Shown in pieces: positions 33,373 through 41,086 of a stretch of DNA of 64,000 nt. This stretch comes from Arthrobacter agilis (GTDB lineage: Bacteria > Actinomycetota > Actinomycetes > Actinomycetales > Micrococcaceae), in the NCBI RefSeq assembly GCF_006494655.1, contig NZ_VHIM01000009.1:1-64000 (forward strand), in the 5' to 3' direction. The notes below the pieces were generated by a model. The model did no database searches. It was given only the letters and a program-made list of their open reading frames with translations, and was not told the origin of the DNA. Every line of letters starts with the position of its first letter. The first letter of the stretch is position 1. The translations under genes and the position numbers were made by a program.

Positions 33373-34244
33373 GTCGCCGTGTTGTAGGACACGCCCGCGT
33401 CGGTGAGCATCTGCTCGACGTCGGTCTGACCGACGGACGCCTTGTCGTCGCCCGCAGCAGCGGTGTAAATGAAGTTCTCACCGGTGAGGCCCGTGAGCTC
33501 GGTGATGTCCCACTGCCCCGAAACGAGGAGTTCCGCGGCGAACAGATCGGGGTACTCGGCCGCCAGAGCCATGACCGTCATGCACCCCATCGACTGTCCG
33601 GTGCCGTAGACGCGGTCCTGGTCCACGGCGTACTCGCTCTTGAGGGATTCGATGAACCGCGCGGTCATCTCCACATAGGCGGTCGTGGTGAAATTGTCGT
33701 GGTCGTCGATGATGATCTCGGGGTACGACGGGACAACGACGATGCTCTCCTGCTTCGCCTGCTCTGCGGCACCGGCCCAGACCAGGGCCCCGTACTGGGA
33801 CAGAGCCGCCGTCGGATCGTCGCCGGCGAGGCTGGAATCCGGGATGTACACCACCATCGGGTAGCCCTGGGATTCGTCGTAGTCAGCGGGCAGGTAGACG
33901 TTGTAGGTCAGCGTCTCGCCCGTGTCCGGGTCCGTCCACTCGACCTGATCGAAGTCCCCGGCGACCTCGGCCACGAGGGATTCGAGAGTCGGGCTTTCGG
34001 TCACCGTGCTCGTCGCTGTGCCGGCAGCACCTGCCGTGCTGGTGGTGGACTCGCCGGAGGATCCGGAAGTCGATTGTGCTGTGGCGCTGCTGGCGGGTTC
34101 GGAGGTCGTGCTGGTTGCCGACGTCGCGGCGGACGGGACCGACGAGGCGTCCGTGGTGCCGCAGGCAACAGAGCCGAGGAGGAGGGACGAAACGATGACG
34201 CCGGTCGCGACGGTACGGCGAAAGAAGGAGGTCGTTGAATTCAT
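33348..34244 (-). pseudogene. Secreted esterase/peptidase-like lipoprotein, 3' truncated
   Basis: 298 residues from ATG 34244, with lipobox LGSVAC (C28), a long Ser/Thr/Ala linker (about 29-95) and an alpha/beta hydrolase domain: LTYNVYLPADYDESQGYPMV, nucleophile GQSMG and acidic AAAGDDKAS. The protein stops right after ATFDATWMQ, where related secreted esterases continue about 40 residues with the catalytic histidine. The stop lies in sequence belonging to the opposing hydrolase gene. So it probably lacks activity. GGTGAGAGAC is a good ribosome binding site. Confidence 0.65.
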
Positions 34245-34406
34245 GTCTCTCACCGTAGGAACGCTCCCTAGCTCTGCTCTAGGTCCGGACTGTGGAACCG
34301 CTGTGTGAGCAGGCACGCTTTCCTGCGCGAGGTGCTCGGAAGCACGTCAGGACGCGTGCGGTCGACGCGTACCGGATGACGGCCGTTCATGGGTGAGCCT
34401 GGTGTC

Positions 34407-34790
34407 ATGACTGGATTTTCTGCAACAGACGTCGCCGCCGAGCTCGCGCAGGTGGAGAAGCATTGGACACCGCGGGTCGTGGGTCGGGTGAACGATCAAT
34501 ACATCAAGGTCGCGAAGCTTCTCGGTGAGCTCGTCTGGCACTCGCACGATGATGAGGACGAGATGTTCCTCGTGATCGCGGGACACCTGCGGATCGAGAT
34601 CGAAGGGCAGCCGCCCGTCGAGCTGGGCCCTGGTCAGTTCCACGTGGTGCCCCGCGGCGTACGGCACAACCCCGTGGCCCGGGAGGAAGTGCACATCATG
34701 CTCATCGAAACGGTCACGACCTCGCACACGGGAAGCATCTCCGTTGCAGGCTCCGTGCCGGTCGAGGAGCAGATCGCTCACCTCACCTGA
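34407..34790 (+). CDS. Cupin domain protein
   Basis: 127 residues. Cupin motif 1 is VWHSHDDEDEMFLVIAGHL (two His and one Glu as metal ligands) and motif 2 is GQFHVVPRGVRHNP. The start MTGFSATDVAAEL at ATG 34407 is preferred over 34389. A single-domain cytoplasmic cupin; the ligand or substrate is unknown. The region downstream carries a small inverted repeat (ATCAGG/CCTGAT at about 34791) that may end transcription. Confidence 0.85.
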   Translation: MTGFSATDVAAELAQVEKHWTPRVVGRVNDQYIKVAKLLGELVWHSHDDEDEMFLVIAGHLRIEIEGQPPVELGPGQFHVVPRGVRHNPVAREEVHIMLIETVTTSHTGSISVAGSVPVEEQIAHLT

Positions 34791-34911
34791 TCAGGAGTAC
34801 GCCCCTGATGACGACCGCTCGGTACAGTGAAGCACCCCGTGGCGGTGCGCGTCGGTCATCGGCTACCGGATGCAGTGGGCCCTGCGGGGAGAAGCGAGAT
34901 TGAGGAGAGCC

Positions 34912-35175
34912 ATGTCCGATGAAGCTTCCGCACCCGACCCGCCGCGGTGGCGCGGACCCATGATCAGCCTCGGTCTGCTGGTGTTGGCCTTCGCGCTTCT
35001 GGCGTTCACGGGCGAGCCCCTCCTCCTCGCGACACCGATCGTTGTCGGGGGCTGGGCGGTGATGCACGTCCGGAGGAACGCGCTGTACTGGATCCCGCTT
35101 GTCCCGTGTCTTCTCGCGCTCCTCTTCTGGGTCTTCATCTTCGTGACGTCTTTGATCGGGGTCCTGGCGCACTGA
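34912..35175 (+). CDS. Small membrane protein
   Basis: 87 residues. Three hydrophobic segments: MISLGLLVLAFALLAFTG, LLLATPIVVGGWAVMHV and YWIPLVPCLLALLFWVFIFV. The N-terminus MSDEASAPDPPRW is polar. ATG 34912 has GAGGAGAGCC before it. No domain recognised. Confidence 0.6.
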   Translation: MSDEASAPDPPRWRGPMISLGLLVLAFALLAFTGEPLLLATPIVVGGWAVMHVRRNALYWIPLVPCLLALLFWVFIFVTSLIGVLAH

Positions 35176-35349
35176 CCGACCGGCACGTCGAAGGACTCAG
35201 TCTGGTCACAGCTGTGTCAGATGTCGAGGATGGTGTTGCGGGCGTTCCCCGCCGGTGGAAGTGCTCGTGTGTCGAGGTAGACCCTGCCCGCATCGGCTCA
35301 GCCAGAAGCGGCTCGGGCGTCGTGCCGGGGAGTAGAGGAGTACGCCCCT

Positions 35350-35382
35350 GTCCTCCGCCGGGACGGGGCCCCGACGGAGGAC
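35350..35382 (-). terminator. Terminator hairpin after the secreted helical-repeat protein gene
   Basis: Outer stem GTCCTCCG/CGGAGGAC around an inner self-complementary GGGGCCCC. It lies 27 bp after the stop of the minus-strand gene at 35409 and may also serve the plus-strand gene ending at 35175. Confidence 0.6.
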
Positions 35383-35408
35383 GGGGCCCCCTCCGGGTGT
35401 CCCGGTTC

Positions 35409-36002
35409 CTATCGGCGCCCACCGCCGAGGAGCCCGAGTTCGACTGCCTTGGCAGCGCCGTCGGCTTCTGCCTGCGTCAGGGTTCCGTCGGCCACAGCGG
35501 CGTCGAGCTTCTCCTGGACGGCTGCGGAGCGCTCCCCCCGCCCCGCAGCCTCGAGCTCCTCCACAGCGGACCGGACAGTGGCTTCGTCGAGGTCCAGGGA
35601 TTCGGCGAGGGAGCTGGCGACGGCGCTTTCGACCGCAGCGCGATCGGGCCTCTGTCCGTCGGCCGTGTCGACGGCGTCCCGCGCAGCGTCCTCGGCCGCC
35701 TCGAGTGCGTCGCCGACCGTCGCCTTGTCGAGGCCGAGCGCCGTCGCGAGATCACCTGCGTCGATACCTCCGCGGTGACCGTCTCCACCCCTGCCACCGT
35801 GCAGATGATCACCGTGCAGGTCATCACCGCGCAGATCATCACCGGGGGTGGCATCTCCGGTCGTAGCCTCGGCCGAGGCGGAGGGTGTGGCGCTCGGTGC
35901 TGGGATACTGGCCGCAGACGCTATCGAAGTGGCGCCGAAGCTGAGTCCGGCGGCGACTGCTGCTGCACCCGCGCCGAGTGCGAACTTTCTGGGAGTGAAC
36001 AT
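35409..36002 (-). CDS. Secreted helical-repeat protein
   Basis: 197 residues. Signal peptide with cleavage near SIASA (about residue 31). A short acidic/His repeat (GDDLRGDDLHGDHLHGG) follows at about 54-70. Then two related helical units: LATALGLDKATVGDALEAAE and LAESLDLDEATVRSAVEELE, and finally LDAAVADGTLTQAEADGAAK, a string seen in many exported actinobacterial proteins of unknown function. The Asp/His-rich stretch could bind divalent metal (inference). ATG 36002 is the natural start. Confidence 0.7.
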   Translation of the reverse strand: MFTPRKFALGAGAAAVAAGLSFGATSIASAASIPAPSATPSASAEATTGDATPGDDLRGDDLHGDHLHGGRGGDGHRGGIDAGDLATALGLDKATVGDALEAAEDAARDAVDTADGQRPDRAAVESAVASSLAESLDLDEATVRSAVEELEAAGRGERSAAVQEKLDAAVADGTLTQAEADGAAKAVELGLLGGGRR

Positions 36003-36232
36003 GATGTGTCGTCCTCACGTGCCGCTGGGCGGCCTAGATGATGGGCCCGCATGGGTCCGGTCCAGGGGGGCGGACCGGTTCACACTCTGGTGCGGGAAGG
36101 TATGCAGGTGCTGTTGCGAACCTGTCACGATGCTGTGAGGCGGAGCTGACGTCGCCGTCGGATCCATGAGTGGGCCGTACACCACCCGAGAACACGCCGG
36201 GCCGGAGGACGGAGGAGCCTCCCGACTGGCGT

Positions 36233-36262
36233 TGCACTATGAGTGCAGTATGCTGCACTCAT
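36233..36262. promoter_or_regulatory. Triple half-site operator over the XRE-cupin start
   Basis: Half-site TGCACT occurs at 36233-36238 and 36254-36259, with its inverse AGTGCA at 36242-36247. The nine-base arms ATGAGTGCA (36239-36247) and TGCACTCAT (36254-36262) form a perfect palindrome with a 6-bp spacer, and its right arm overlaps the ATG of the regulator. This is a strong candidate for autoregulation by the encoded HTH protein. Confidence 0.7.
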
Positions 36263-36863
36263 GGATGAAGGTACGTCTGCCCTGGCGGCAGCGATCGGTA
36301 CACGGGTTCGGCAGGAGCGGCAGGCGCGGGGGTGGACACTCGATCGGCTGGCCGAGGCGGCCGGAGTGAGCCGACGGATGGTCATCAATGTGGAGCAGGG
36401 AGCCGCCAATCCCAGCGTGGGCACCCTGTTGAGGATGAGTGATGCACTCGGCGTCGGGTTGCCGGCACTGGTCGAATCGCCCGAACCGAGAACGCTCGAG
36501 GTCGTCCGCAAGGGAGAGGGCCGTGCACTGTGGAGTGGGGAATTCGGCGGCCGTGGGACGCTGGTGGCCGGCACGGAATCGCCGGACGTGGTGGAGCTCT
36601 GGGACTGGACGATGGGACCCGGGGATCAGCACGCCAGTGAGGCGCACTCCCCCGGGACCAAGGAGCTGCTGCAGGTCCAGCACGGGTCGATCACCGTGGT
36701 GACCGCGGGGCAGTCGATACCCCTTGACACCGGAGATGCGCTGACCTTCCCGGGAGACGTCGCCCACTCCTACATCAATACGGGTACCGAACCGGCGCGA
36801 TTCTCCCTCGCGGTTTTTGAGCCGGGCGTCGGATCCGGACACCGACCGGAGCCCACCCGATGA
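36261..36863 (+). CDS. XRE-family regulator with cupin sensor domain
   Basis: 200 residues. The HTH spans about 11-66 (TLDRLAEAAGVSRRMVINVE, then NPSVGTLLRMSDALGV). The C-terminal cupin at about 105-195 has SEAHSPGTKELLQVQHGSIT and TFPGDVAHSYINTG, a ligand-binding domain. Such XRE-cupin proteins usually repress neighbouring genes in response to a small molecule. ATG 36261 is chosen; GTG 36243 is an alternative lying within the operator. Its stop overlaps the B3/4 gene by 4 bp (ATGA), so the two are translated together. Confidence 0.9.
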   Translation: MDEGTSALAAAIGTRVRQERQARGWTLDRLAEAAGVSRRMVINVEQGAANPSVGTLLRMSDALGVGLPALVESPEPRTLEVVRKGEGRALWSGEFGGRGTLVAGTESPDVVELWDWTMGPGDQHASEAHSPGTKELLQVQHGSITVVTAGQSIPLDTGDALTFPGDVAHSYINTGTEPARFSLAVFEPGVGSGHRPEPTR

Positions 36864-37600
36864 CCGGCCCTCGCGCGCTTCAGGAGTTCCTCGACTGCGG
36901 CACGGTCGACGCCGACGTGTTCGCACTGCGGCCGGACTACCGCGCTGTTCTGCTCGCCGTCGACGGCATTGTGCCGGGCCCCAGCACCGAGCGGAGCGAG
37001 GCGCTGCTGGTGGCGGCAGAGGCATCGGCTCGTCGGGCACTCGCGGACCGGAGCGTGGAGGAGCTCGGGCACATTGCCGCGTGGCGGTCCGCGTACGCGT
37101 CCTTCGGCGCCAGGCCGCAGCGCACGCGCAACAGCTTGGAGGCGCTGATGCGCCGCGCCGCATCCGGGCTGCCCCGGATCAACCGTCTCACGGACCTCTA
37201 CAACGCCATCTCGGTTCTCCACCAGGTCCCGCTGGGCGGGGAGGATCTCGCCGGATACGACGGCGCGCCGAGGCTGGTCCGGGCGGTCGGGACCGAGCCC
37301 TTCGACACTGTCGCAGGTGGTGCTCCGGCGATCGACTACCCCACGGCCGGCGAAGTCGTCTGGTGCGACGACACCGGAGTAACCTGCAGACGCTGGAACT
37401 GGCGCCAGGGGCGGCGCACCCAGCTGCGGGAGGGCACGTCCAGCGCGCTGTTCATCCTCGATGCGCTGGCCCCCATGAGTGACATGGCCCTGCGCGCCGC
37501 CGCTGATGACCTCGCCACACAGCTCCTGACCCTCGGCTCCGGTGTCGGCATCGCCACCCGCGTGATCGCCGCTGGGGCCACCCCTTCCGGGGGGACCTGA
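36860..37600 (+). CDS. Stand-alone B3/B4 (tRNA-editing-like) domain protein
   Basis: 246 residues. WRSAYASFGARPQRTRNSLEAL and RINRLTDLYNAISVLHQVPL are the hallmark segments of the B3/4 domain, known as the editing site in the beta subunit of phenylalanyl-tRNA synthetase, where mischarged Tyr-tRNA(Phe) is hydrolysed. GEVVWCDDTGVTCRRWNWRQ is the conserved late strand. Free-standing B3/4 proteins exist in many bacteria, role mostly untested; trans-editing or amino acid binding is possible. ATG overlaps the regulator's stop. Confidence 0.85.
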   Translation: MTGPRALQEFLDCGTVDADVFALRPDYRAVLLAVDGIVPGPSTERSEALLVAAEASARRALADRSVEELGHIAAWRSAYASFGARPQRTRNSLEALMRRAASGLPRINRLTDLYNAISVLHQVPLGGEDLAGYDGAPRLVRAVGTEPFDTVAGGAPAIDYPTAGEVVWCDDTGVTCRRWNWRQGRRTQLREGTSSALFILDALAPMSDMALRAAADDLATQLLTLGSGVGIATRVIAAGATPSGGT

Positions 37601-37705
37601 CGTGACCGTCCACCCGCACGAGGCAGCAGCGCGACACAGCCGCCGGTTGTCCGTCCACGCTGACCGCGCGATCCGGAGCTGTCGGTCCGTCCCGGGAGAC
37701 GGGCA

Positions 37706-38611
37706 TTGACGGCCGCCGTCTCCTCCCACGGGCGGCGCGGTCCGGCTCTTCAGGTGCCGGCATGGGGGCTGGCTGTCACCGCAATGCTGTCGATCCAGCT
37801 CGGATCGGCGCTGTCGCTGGACCTGATCGCAGCCGTGGGCCCCGCCGGAACCGGGTGGCTGAGACTGAGCGTGGGCGCCCTCATTCTCCTGGCACTGGTC
37901 CGGCCGCCCCTGCGGTCCGTTCGCCGAAGCGATGTACCGACCCTGCTGGGCCTCGGTATCGCGACAGGCCTGATGTCCGTCGCCTTCCTGGCTGCGATCG
38001 AGCGCATCCCGCTCGGGACGGCCGTCGCCATCGAGTTCCTCGGCCCATTGACCGTCGCCGCGCTTCGCGGCCGCGGAGGGCGGGCACTCATCTGGCCCGT
38101 TGTCGCGCTGCTCGGAGTCGTACTGCTCACCGAGCCCTGGCACAGCGACTTCGATGCTGCCGGTGTCAGCTGTGCCGGCCTTGCCGCTCTGGCCTGGGCG
38201 GCCTACATCGTGCTCACGCAGCGGATCGGTGATCGTTTCACCGGGATTGGGACGCTCTCACTCACCGTTCCCATCGCGGCCGGCACCGCAGCGATCGTCG
38301 GAATACCGCAGGCTGCAGGACACATCACCCCCGCAATTCTCGCCGCCGCGGCCGGACTGGCCATCCTGCTGCCTGTCCTGCCGTTCGCGCTCGAGCTGCT
38401 CGCCCTGCGTCGCATGACCCCGACGGCGTTCGGGACCCTGATGGCCGTGGAGCCCGCGCTCGGCGTCCTGCTGGGGTTGCTGATCCTGCATCAGCAACCG
38501 TCGGCCGGTCAGGTTGTCGGCATCCTGCTCGTCGTCCTCGCCGGCGCGGCCGCGCAACGCCACGGCGACCGCGACCAGCAAAGCGTCGGACAGATGGACA
38601 GCCGCGCGTAG
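37706..38611 (+). CDS. EamA/DMT family transporter (RhtA-like exporter)
   Basis: 301 residues with ten hydrophobic segments in two EamA halves (about 20-145 and 155-285). LGSALSLDLIAAVGPAGTGW, VAIEFLGPLTVA and LMAVEPALGVLLGLLILHQQ are typical of RhtA-like exporters of amino acids and related metabolites. TTG 37706 follows GGGAGACGGGCA. It lies 105 bp after the B3/4 gene, and likely belongs to the same operon. The exported compound may be the ligand of the XRE-cupin regulator (inference). Confidence 0.85.
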   Translation: MTAAVSSHGRRGPALQVPAWGLAVTAMLSIQLGSALSLDLIAAVGPAGTGWLRLSVGALILLALVRPPLRSVRRSDVPTLLGLGIATGLMSVAFLAAIERIPLGTAVAIEFLGPLTVAALRGRGGRALIWPVVALLGVVLLTEPWHSDFDAAGVSCAGLAALAWAAYIVLTQRIGDRFTGIGTLSLTVPIAAGTAAIVGIPQAAGHITPAILAAAAGLAILLPVLPFALELLALRRMTPTAFGTLMAVEPALGVLLGLLILHQQPSAGQVVGILLVVLAGAAAQRHGDRDQQSVGQMDSRA

Positions 38612-38674
38612 TCCGAGGTAGCCCTCCGACTCCGGTCCCGGCCTGGCCCGCTTCGTCCCCGAACACGGTGCGGG

Positions 38675-39001
38675 TCACGTCGTCGAGCCGGTCCCGTTGG
38701 CGGCCCGACCACCGCGCGGCGTCACCTTGAGCGCTACCGCAACCGATTGTCCTTCGCTGATGTGTTCCTGCCGGCGCACCATCGCTTTCACCGGGAGCAC
38801 GTAGCCTCCTCGATAGGGCAGCATCGACGTCTCCCATTCCGTCGCTCCGATACGGACGGAGACGGGGATGGCGCCCCAGCCGTAGGTCGCGCGCGGGGCC
38901 TCAACACGGACATCGTCGCAGACGTCCTCAGGCACGATCAGCCAGTAGTACGGGGCCGGCCCCCTCCACTCGAACACCACCGCGCTGAACGTCTGTTCCA
39001 T
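38675..39001 (-). CDS. DUF1905 domain protein
   Basis: 108 residues. FSAVVFEWRGPAPYYWLIVP, GWGAIPVSVRIGATEWETSM and YVLPVKAMVRRQEHISEGQS make up the full small beta-barrel of DUF1905. ATG 39001 (MEQTF) is chosen; the upstream extension in frame looks like non-coding sequence. The gene is convergent with the EamA gene. Function unknown. Confidence 0.85.
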   Translation of the reverse strand: MEQTFSAVVFEWRGPAPYYWLIVPEDVCDDVRVEAPRATYGWGAIPVSVRIGATEWETSMLPYRGGYVLPVKAMVRRQEHISEGQSVAVALKVTPRGGRAANGTGSTT

Positions 39002-39113
39002 ACCGGACAGGGTCCCGGTCCCGCATCGAAGCGTCAAGCACCTGGATCGCCCGAGGACAGCCGCCCGCTCGCCAGGCTCATCCTCCGCCGTTACCGGGTC
39101 GAGGACGGCGCTC

Positions 39114-40079
39114 TCACGCTGCCGGTGCGGGGAAGATGCTGTCGAGCTCGGCGAGGTCCTCCTCGCTCGGCGTCCAGTCCGCGGCCGCCGCGTTCTGCCG
39201 GACCTGCTCCGGCGTCGTGGCACCCGCGATCACGGAGCCGACGGACGGCTGGGCGGCGAGCCAGGAGAAGGCGACCTGGACCTCGCTGACACCGCGCCCG
39301 GCGGCGAAGGCCGAGTACGCCTCCAATTGATCCCAGTCCGCGGTCTCCAGCACATTCTGGCGCGAGTGCGTGAGCCGGCTGCCCTCAGGCACCTCGTTGC
39401 GCCGGTACTTGCCGGTCAGGAGCCCGTTGGCGAGCGGGAAGTAGGGCAGCACACCGAGCCCGTAGGCCTCGACGGCCGGCACCACCTCACGCTCGAGGCG
39501 CCGATCGAGCAGGTTGTAGGGGTTCTGCGCGGAGATGAACGGCGTGTAGCCGCCGTCGCGAGCTGTGAACTCCGCCTCGGCGATCTGCCAGCCCGCGAAG
39601 TTGGAGTGGCCGAGGTACCGGACCTTGCCGCTCGTGACGAGGTCGTCGAGGGCCGCGAGGGTCTCATCGATCGGCGTCAGGGTGTCGGGGGCGTGGTACT
39701 GGTACAGGTCGATCCAGTCCGTGCCGAGGCGTCGCAGGGAGGCCTCGGCTGCGCGGATGATGTAGCGCCGGGATCCCCGGGCGTTCCAGTCGGGCCCGTT
39801 GACGCCACCCATGTCCAGGCCGAACTTGGTGGCGAGTACCACGTCGTCTCGCCGGGAGCCGAGTGCCTTCCCCAGCTGCGCCTCGCTGACGCCCGGTTCC
39901 CTGCCGTACATGTCGGCGACGTCGAACAGGGTGATCCCCGCGTCGATGGCCGCGCGGACGACGGCGTCGGTCCCCTCCTGGGACTCGGAGGCCGTACCGG
40001 CCCTGCCCAGATTGTTGCAGCCGAGCCCGACGGTGGAAACGCTGAGCCCGGAGGTACCCAGTCTGCGATAGGTCATCAT
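39114..40079 (-). CDS. Aldo/keto reductase
   Basis: 321 residues. The catalytic tetrad is visible: D53 and Y58 (FDVADMYG), K85 (ATKFG) and H129 (YQYHAPD). The C-terminal cofactor region VIAGATTPEQVRQN indicates NADPH binding. It belongs to the group of Tas/YhdN-like reductases; the physiological substrate is unknown. ATG 40079 (or the next ATG) starts the protein. It lies downstream of the ndk terminator, so it should have its own promoter. Confidence 0.9.
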   Translation of the reverse strand: MMTYRRLGTSGLSVSTVGLGCNNLGRAGTASESQEGTDAVVRAAIDAGITLFDVADMYGREPGVSEAQLGKALGSRRDDVVLATKFGLDMGGVNGPDWNARGSRRYIIRAAEASLRRLGTDWIDLYQYHAPDTLTPIDETLAALDDLVTSGKVRYLGHSNFAGWQIAEAEFTARDGGYTPFISAQNPYNLLDRRLEREVVPAVEAYGLGVLPYFPLANGLLTGKYRRNEVPEGSRLTHSRQNVLETADWDQLEAYSAFAAGRGVSEVQVAFSWLAAQPSVGSVIAGATTPEQVRQNAAAADWTPSEEDLAELDSIFPAPAA

Positions 40080-40100
40080 GGGTTCAACCTACCAAAGCAG

Positions 40101-40127
40101 TTGCCCCGGGCACAGAACCCGGGGCAA
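40101..40127 (-). terminator. Terminator after ndk
   Basis: Perfect 10-bp stem TTGCCCCGGG/CCCGGGGCAA with a 7-nt loop, 25 bp beyond the ndk stop on the minus strand. Confidence 0.8.
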
Positions 40128-40152
40128 CGAAGCGAGCGGACGACCGCGCGTG

Positions 40153-40569
40153 TCAGGCGAACCAGATACCGATCTCGCGCTGGGCGGACTCTGCCGAGTC
40201 GGAGCCGTGCACGAGGTTCTGCTGGACCTTGACACCCCAGTCACGGCCGAGGTCCCCGCGGATGGTGCCCGGTGCTGCGGCGGTGGGCTCGGTGGCGCCC
40301 GCGAGGGAGCGGAAGCCCTCGATGACGCGCTGGCCCTCGAACACGGCAGCCACGATGGGACCGCTCAGCATGAACTCGACGAGCGGTTCGAAGAACGGCT
40401 TGCCCACGTGCTCGGCGTAGTGCTCCTCGAGCAGCTCACGCGACGCGTGCACCTGCTTCAGCTCGGCGATCGTGTAGCCCTTCGCCTCGATACGGGACAG
40501 GATGGTGCCGGTCAGGCCGCGGGCCACGCCGTCGGGCTTGACGAGGACAAGGGTGCGCTCGGTGCTCAT
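40153..40569 (-). CDS. ndk: Nucleoside diphosphate kinase
   Basis: 138 residues, standard length. Phosphoacceptor H121 lies in NLVHGSDS, with conserved [10 protein letters not shown] at the start and GTIRGDLG before it. The enzyme balances NTP pools by transferring the gamma phosphate from ATP to NDPs. ATG 40569 matches the conserved N-terminus. It is last in the ileS-folC-DUF4233-ndk run, 60 bp after the DUF4233 gene, and is followed by a strong terminator. Confidence 0.95.
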   Translation of the reverse strand: MSTERTLVLVKPDGVARGLTGTILSRIEAKGYTIAELKQVHASRELLEEHYAEHVGKPFFEPLVEFMLSGPIVAAVFEGQRVIEGFRSLAGATEPTAAAPGTIRGDLGRDWGVKVQQNLVHGSDSAESAQREIGIWFA

Positions 40570-40629
40570 GGTTCTCCTAGAAGGTAGGGGCGCCACGGGA
40601 CGGTGGCGCGGGTATCACAAACGACTCTA

Positions 40630-41079
40630 CTAAACGGCGGGCCCTTCCTCGGGGTTGGCCCTTTCCCACTCGGCCTGGAGCCGGTCCCGCTCCACGTTCT
40701 CGCGGTCCACCCGTGCCCCCTGCCGGAGGCCGTAGAACCAGGTGAGCGCGAAAGCGAGGCCGACGACGAACATCGTAGGTTCGAGGAGACCCCCGGCGAT
40801 GATGACGAGTTGCAGGACCCAGCCCAGGGCGATGCCCCACCGCTTCGTCAGGACCGCGCACGTCAGGATGAGGACGACGCCGAGGATCAGGCCAGAGGTC
40901 AGGATGACGGCCGGCGAGATCTCGTCGCGACGCAATCCGAAGACCGCGAGCGTCGCGAAGAACACCACGAACGCCTCGAGCAGCAGCACCGTCGAGGCGA
41001 ACATGATCCTGGTGGATCGCCGCTTCTTCGGCATGCCCGGCCGCCACTCGCGCTGCGCTTTGGTCATGCGTCGTGCCAT
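40630..41079 (-). CDS. DUF4233 membrane protein
   Basis: 149 residues. A basic N-terminus (MARRMTKAQREWRPG) precedes four hydrophobic segments (IMFASTVLLLEAFVVFFATL, AVILTSGLILGVVLILTCAV, ALGWVLQLVIIAGGLLEP, MFVVGLAFALTWFYGL), then a charged tail. This is the DUF4233 family found between folC and ndk in many actinobacteria. It starts 8 bp after the folC stop. Function unknown; context suggests it is simply co-transcribed. Confidence 0.85.
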   Translation of the reverse strand: MARRMTKAQREWRPGMPKKRRSTRIMFASTVLLLEAFVVFFATLAVFGLRRDEISPAVILTSGLILGVVLILTCAVLTKRWGIALGWVLQLVIIAGGLLEPTMFVVGLAFALTWFYGLRQGARVDRENVERDRLQAEWERANPEEGPAV

Positions 41080-41086
41080 GCGTCGC

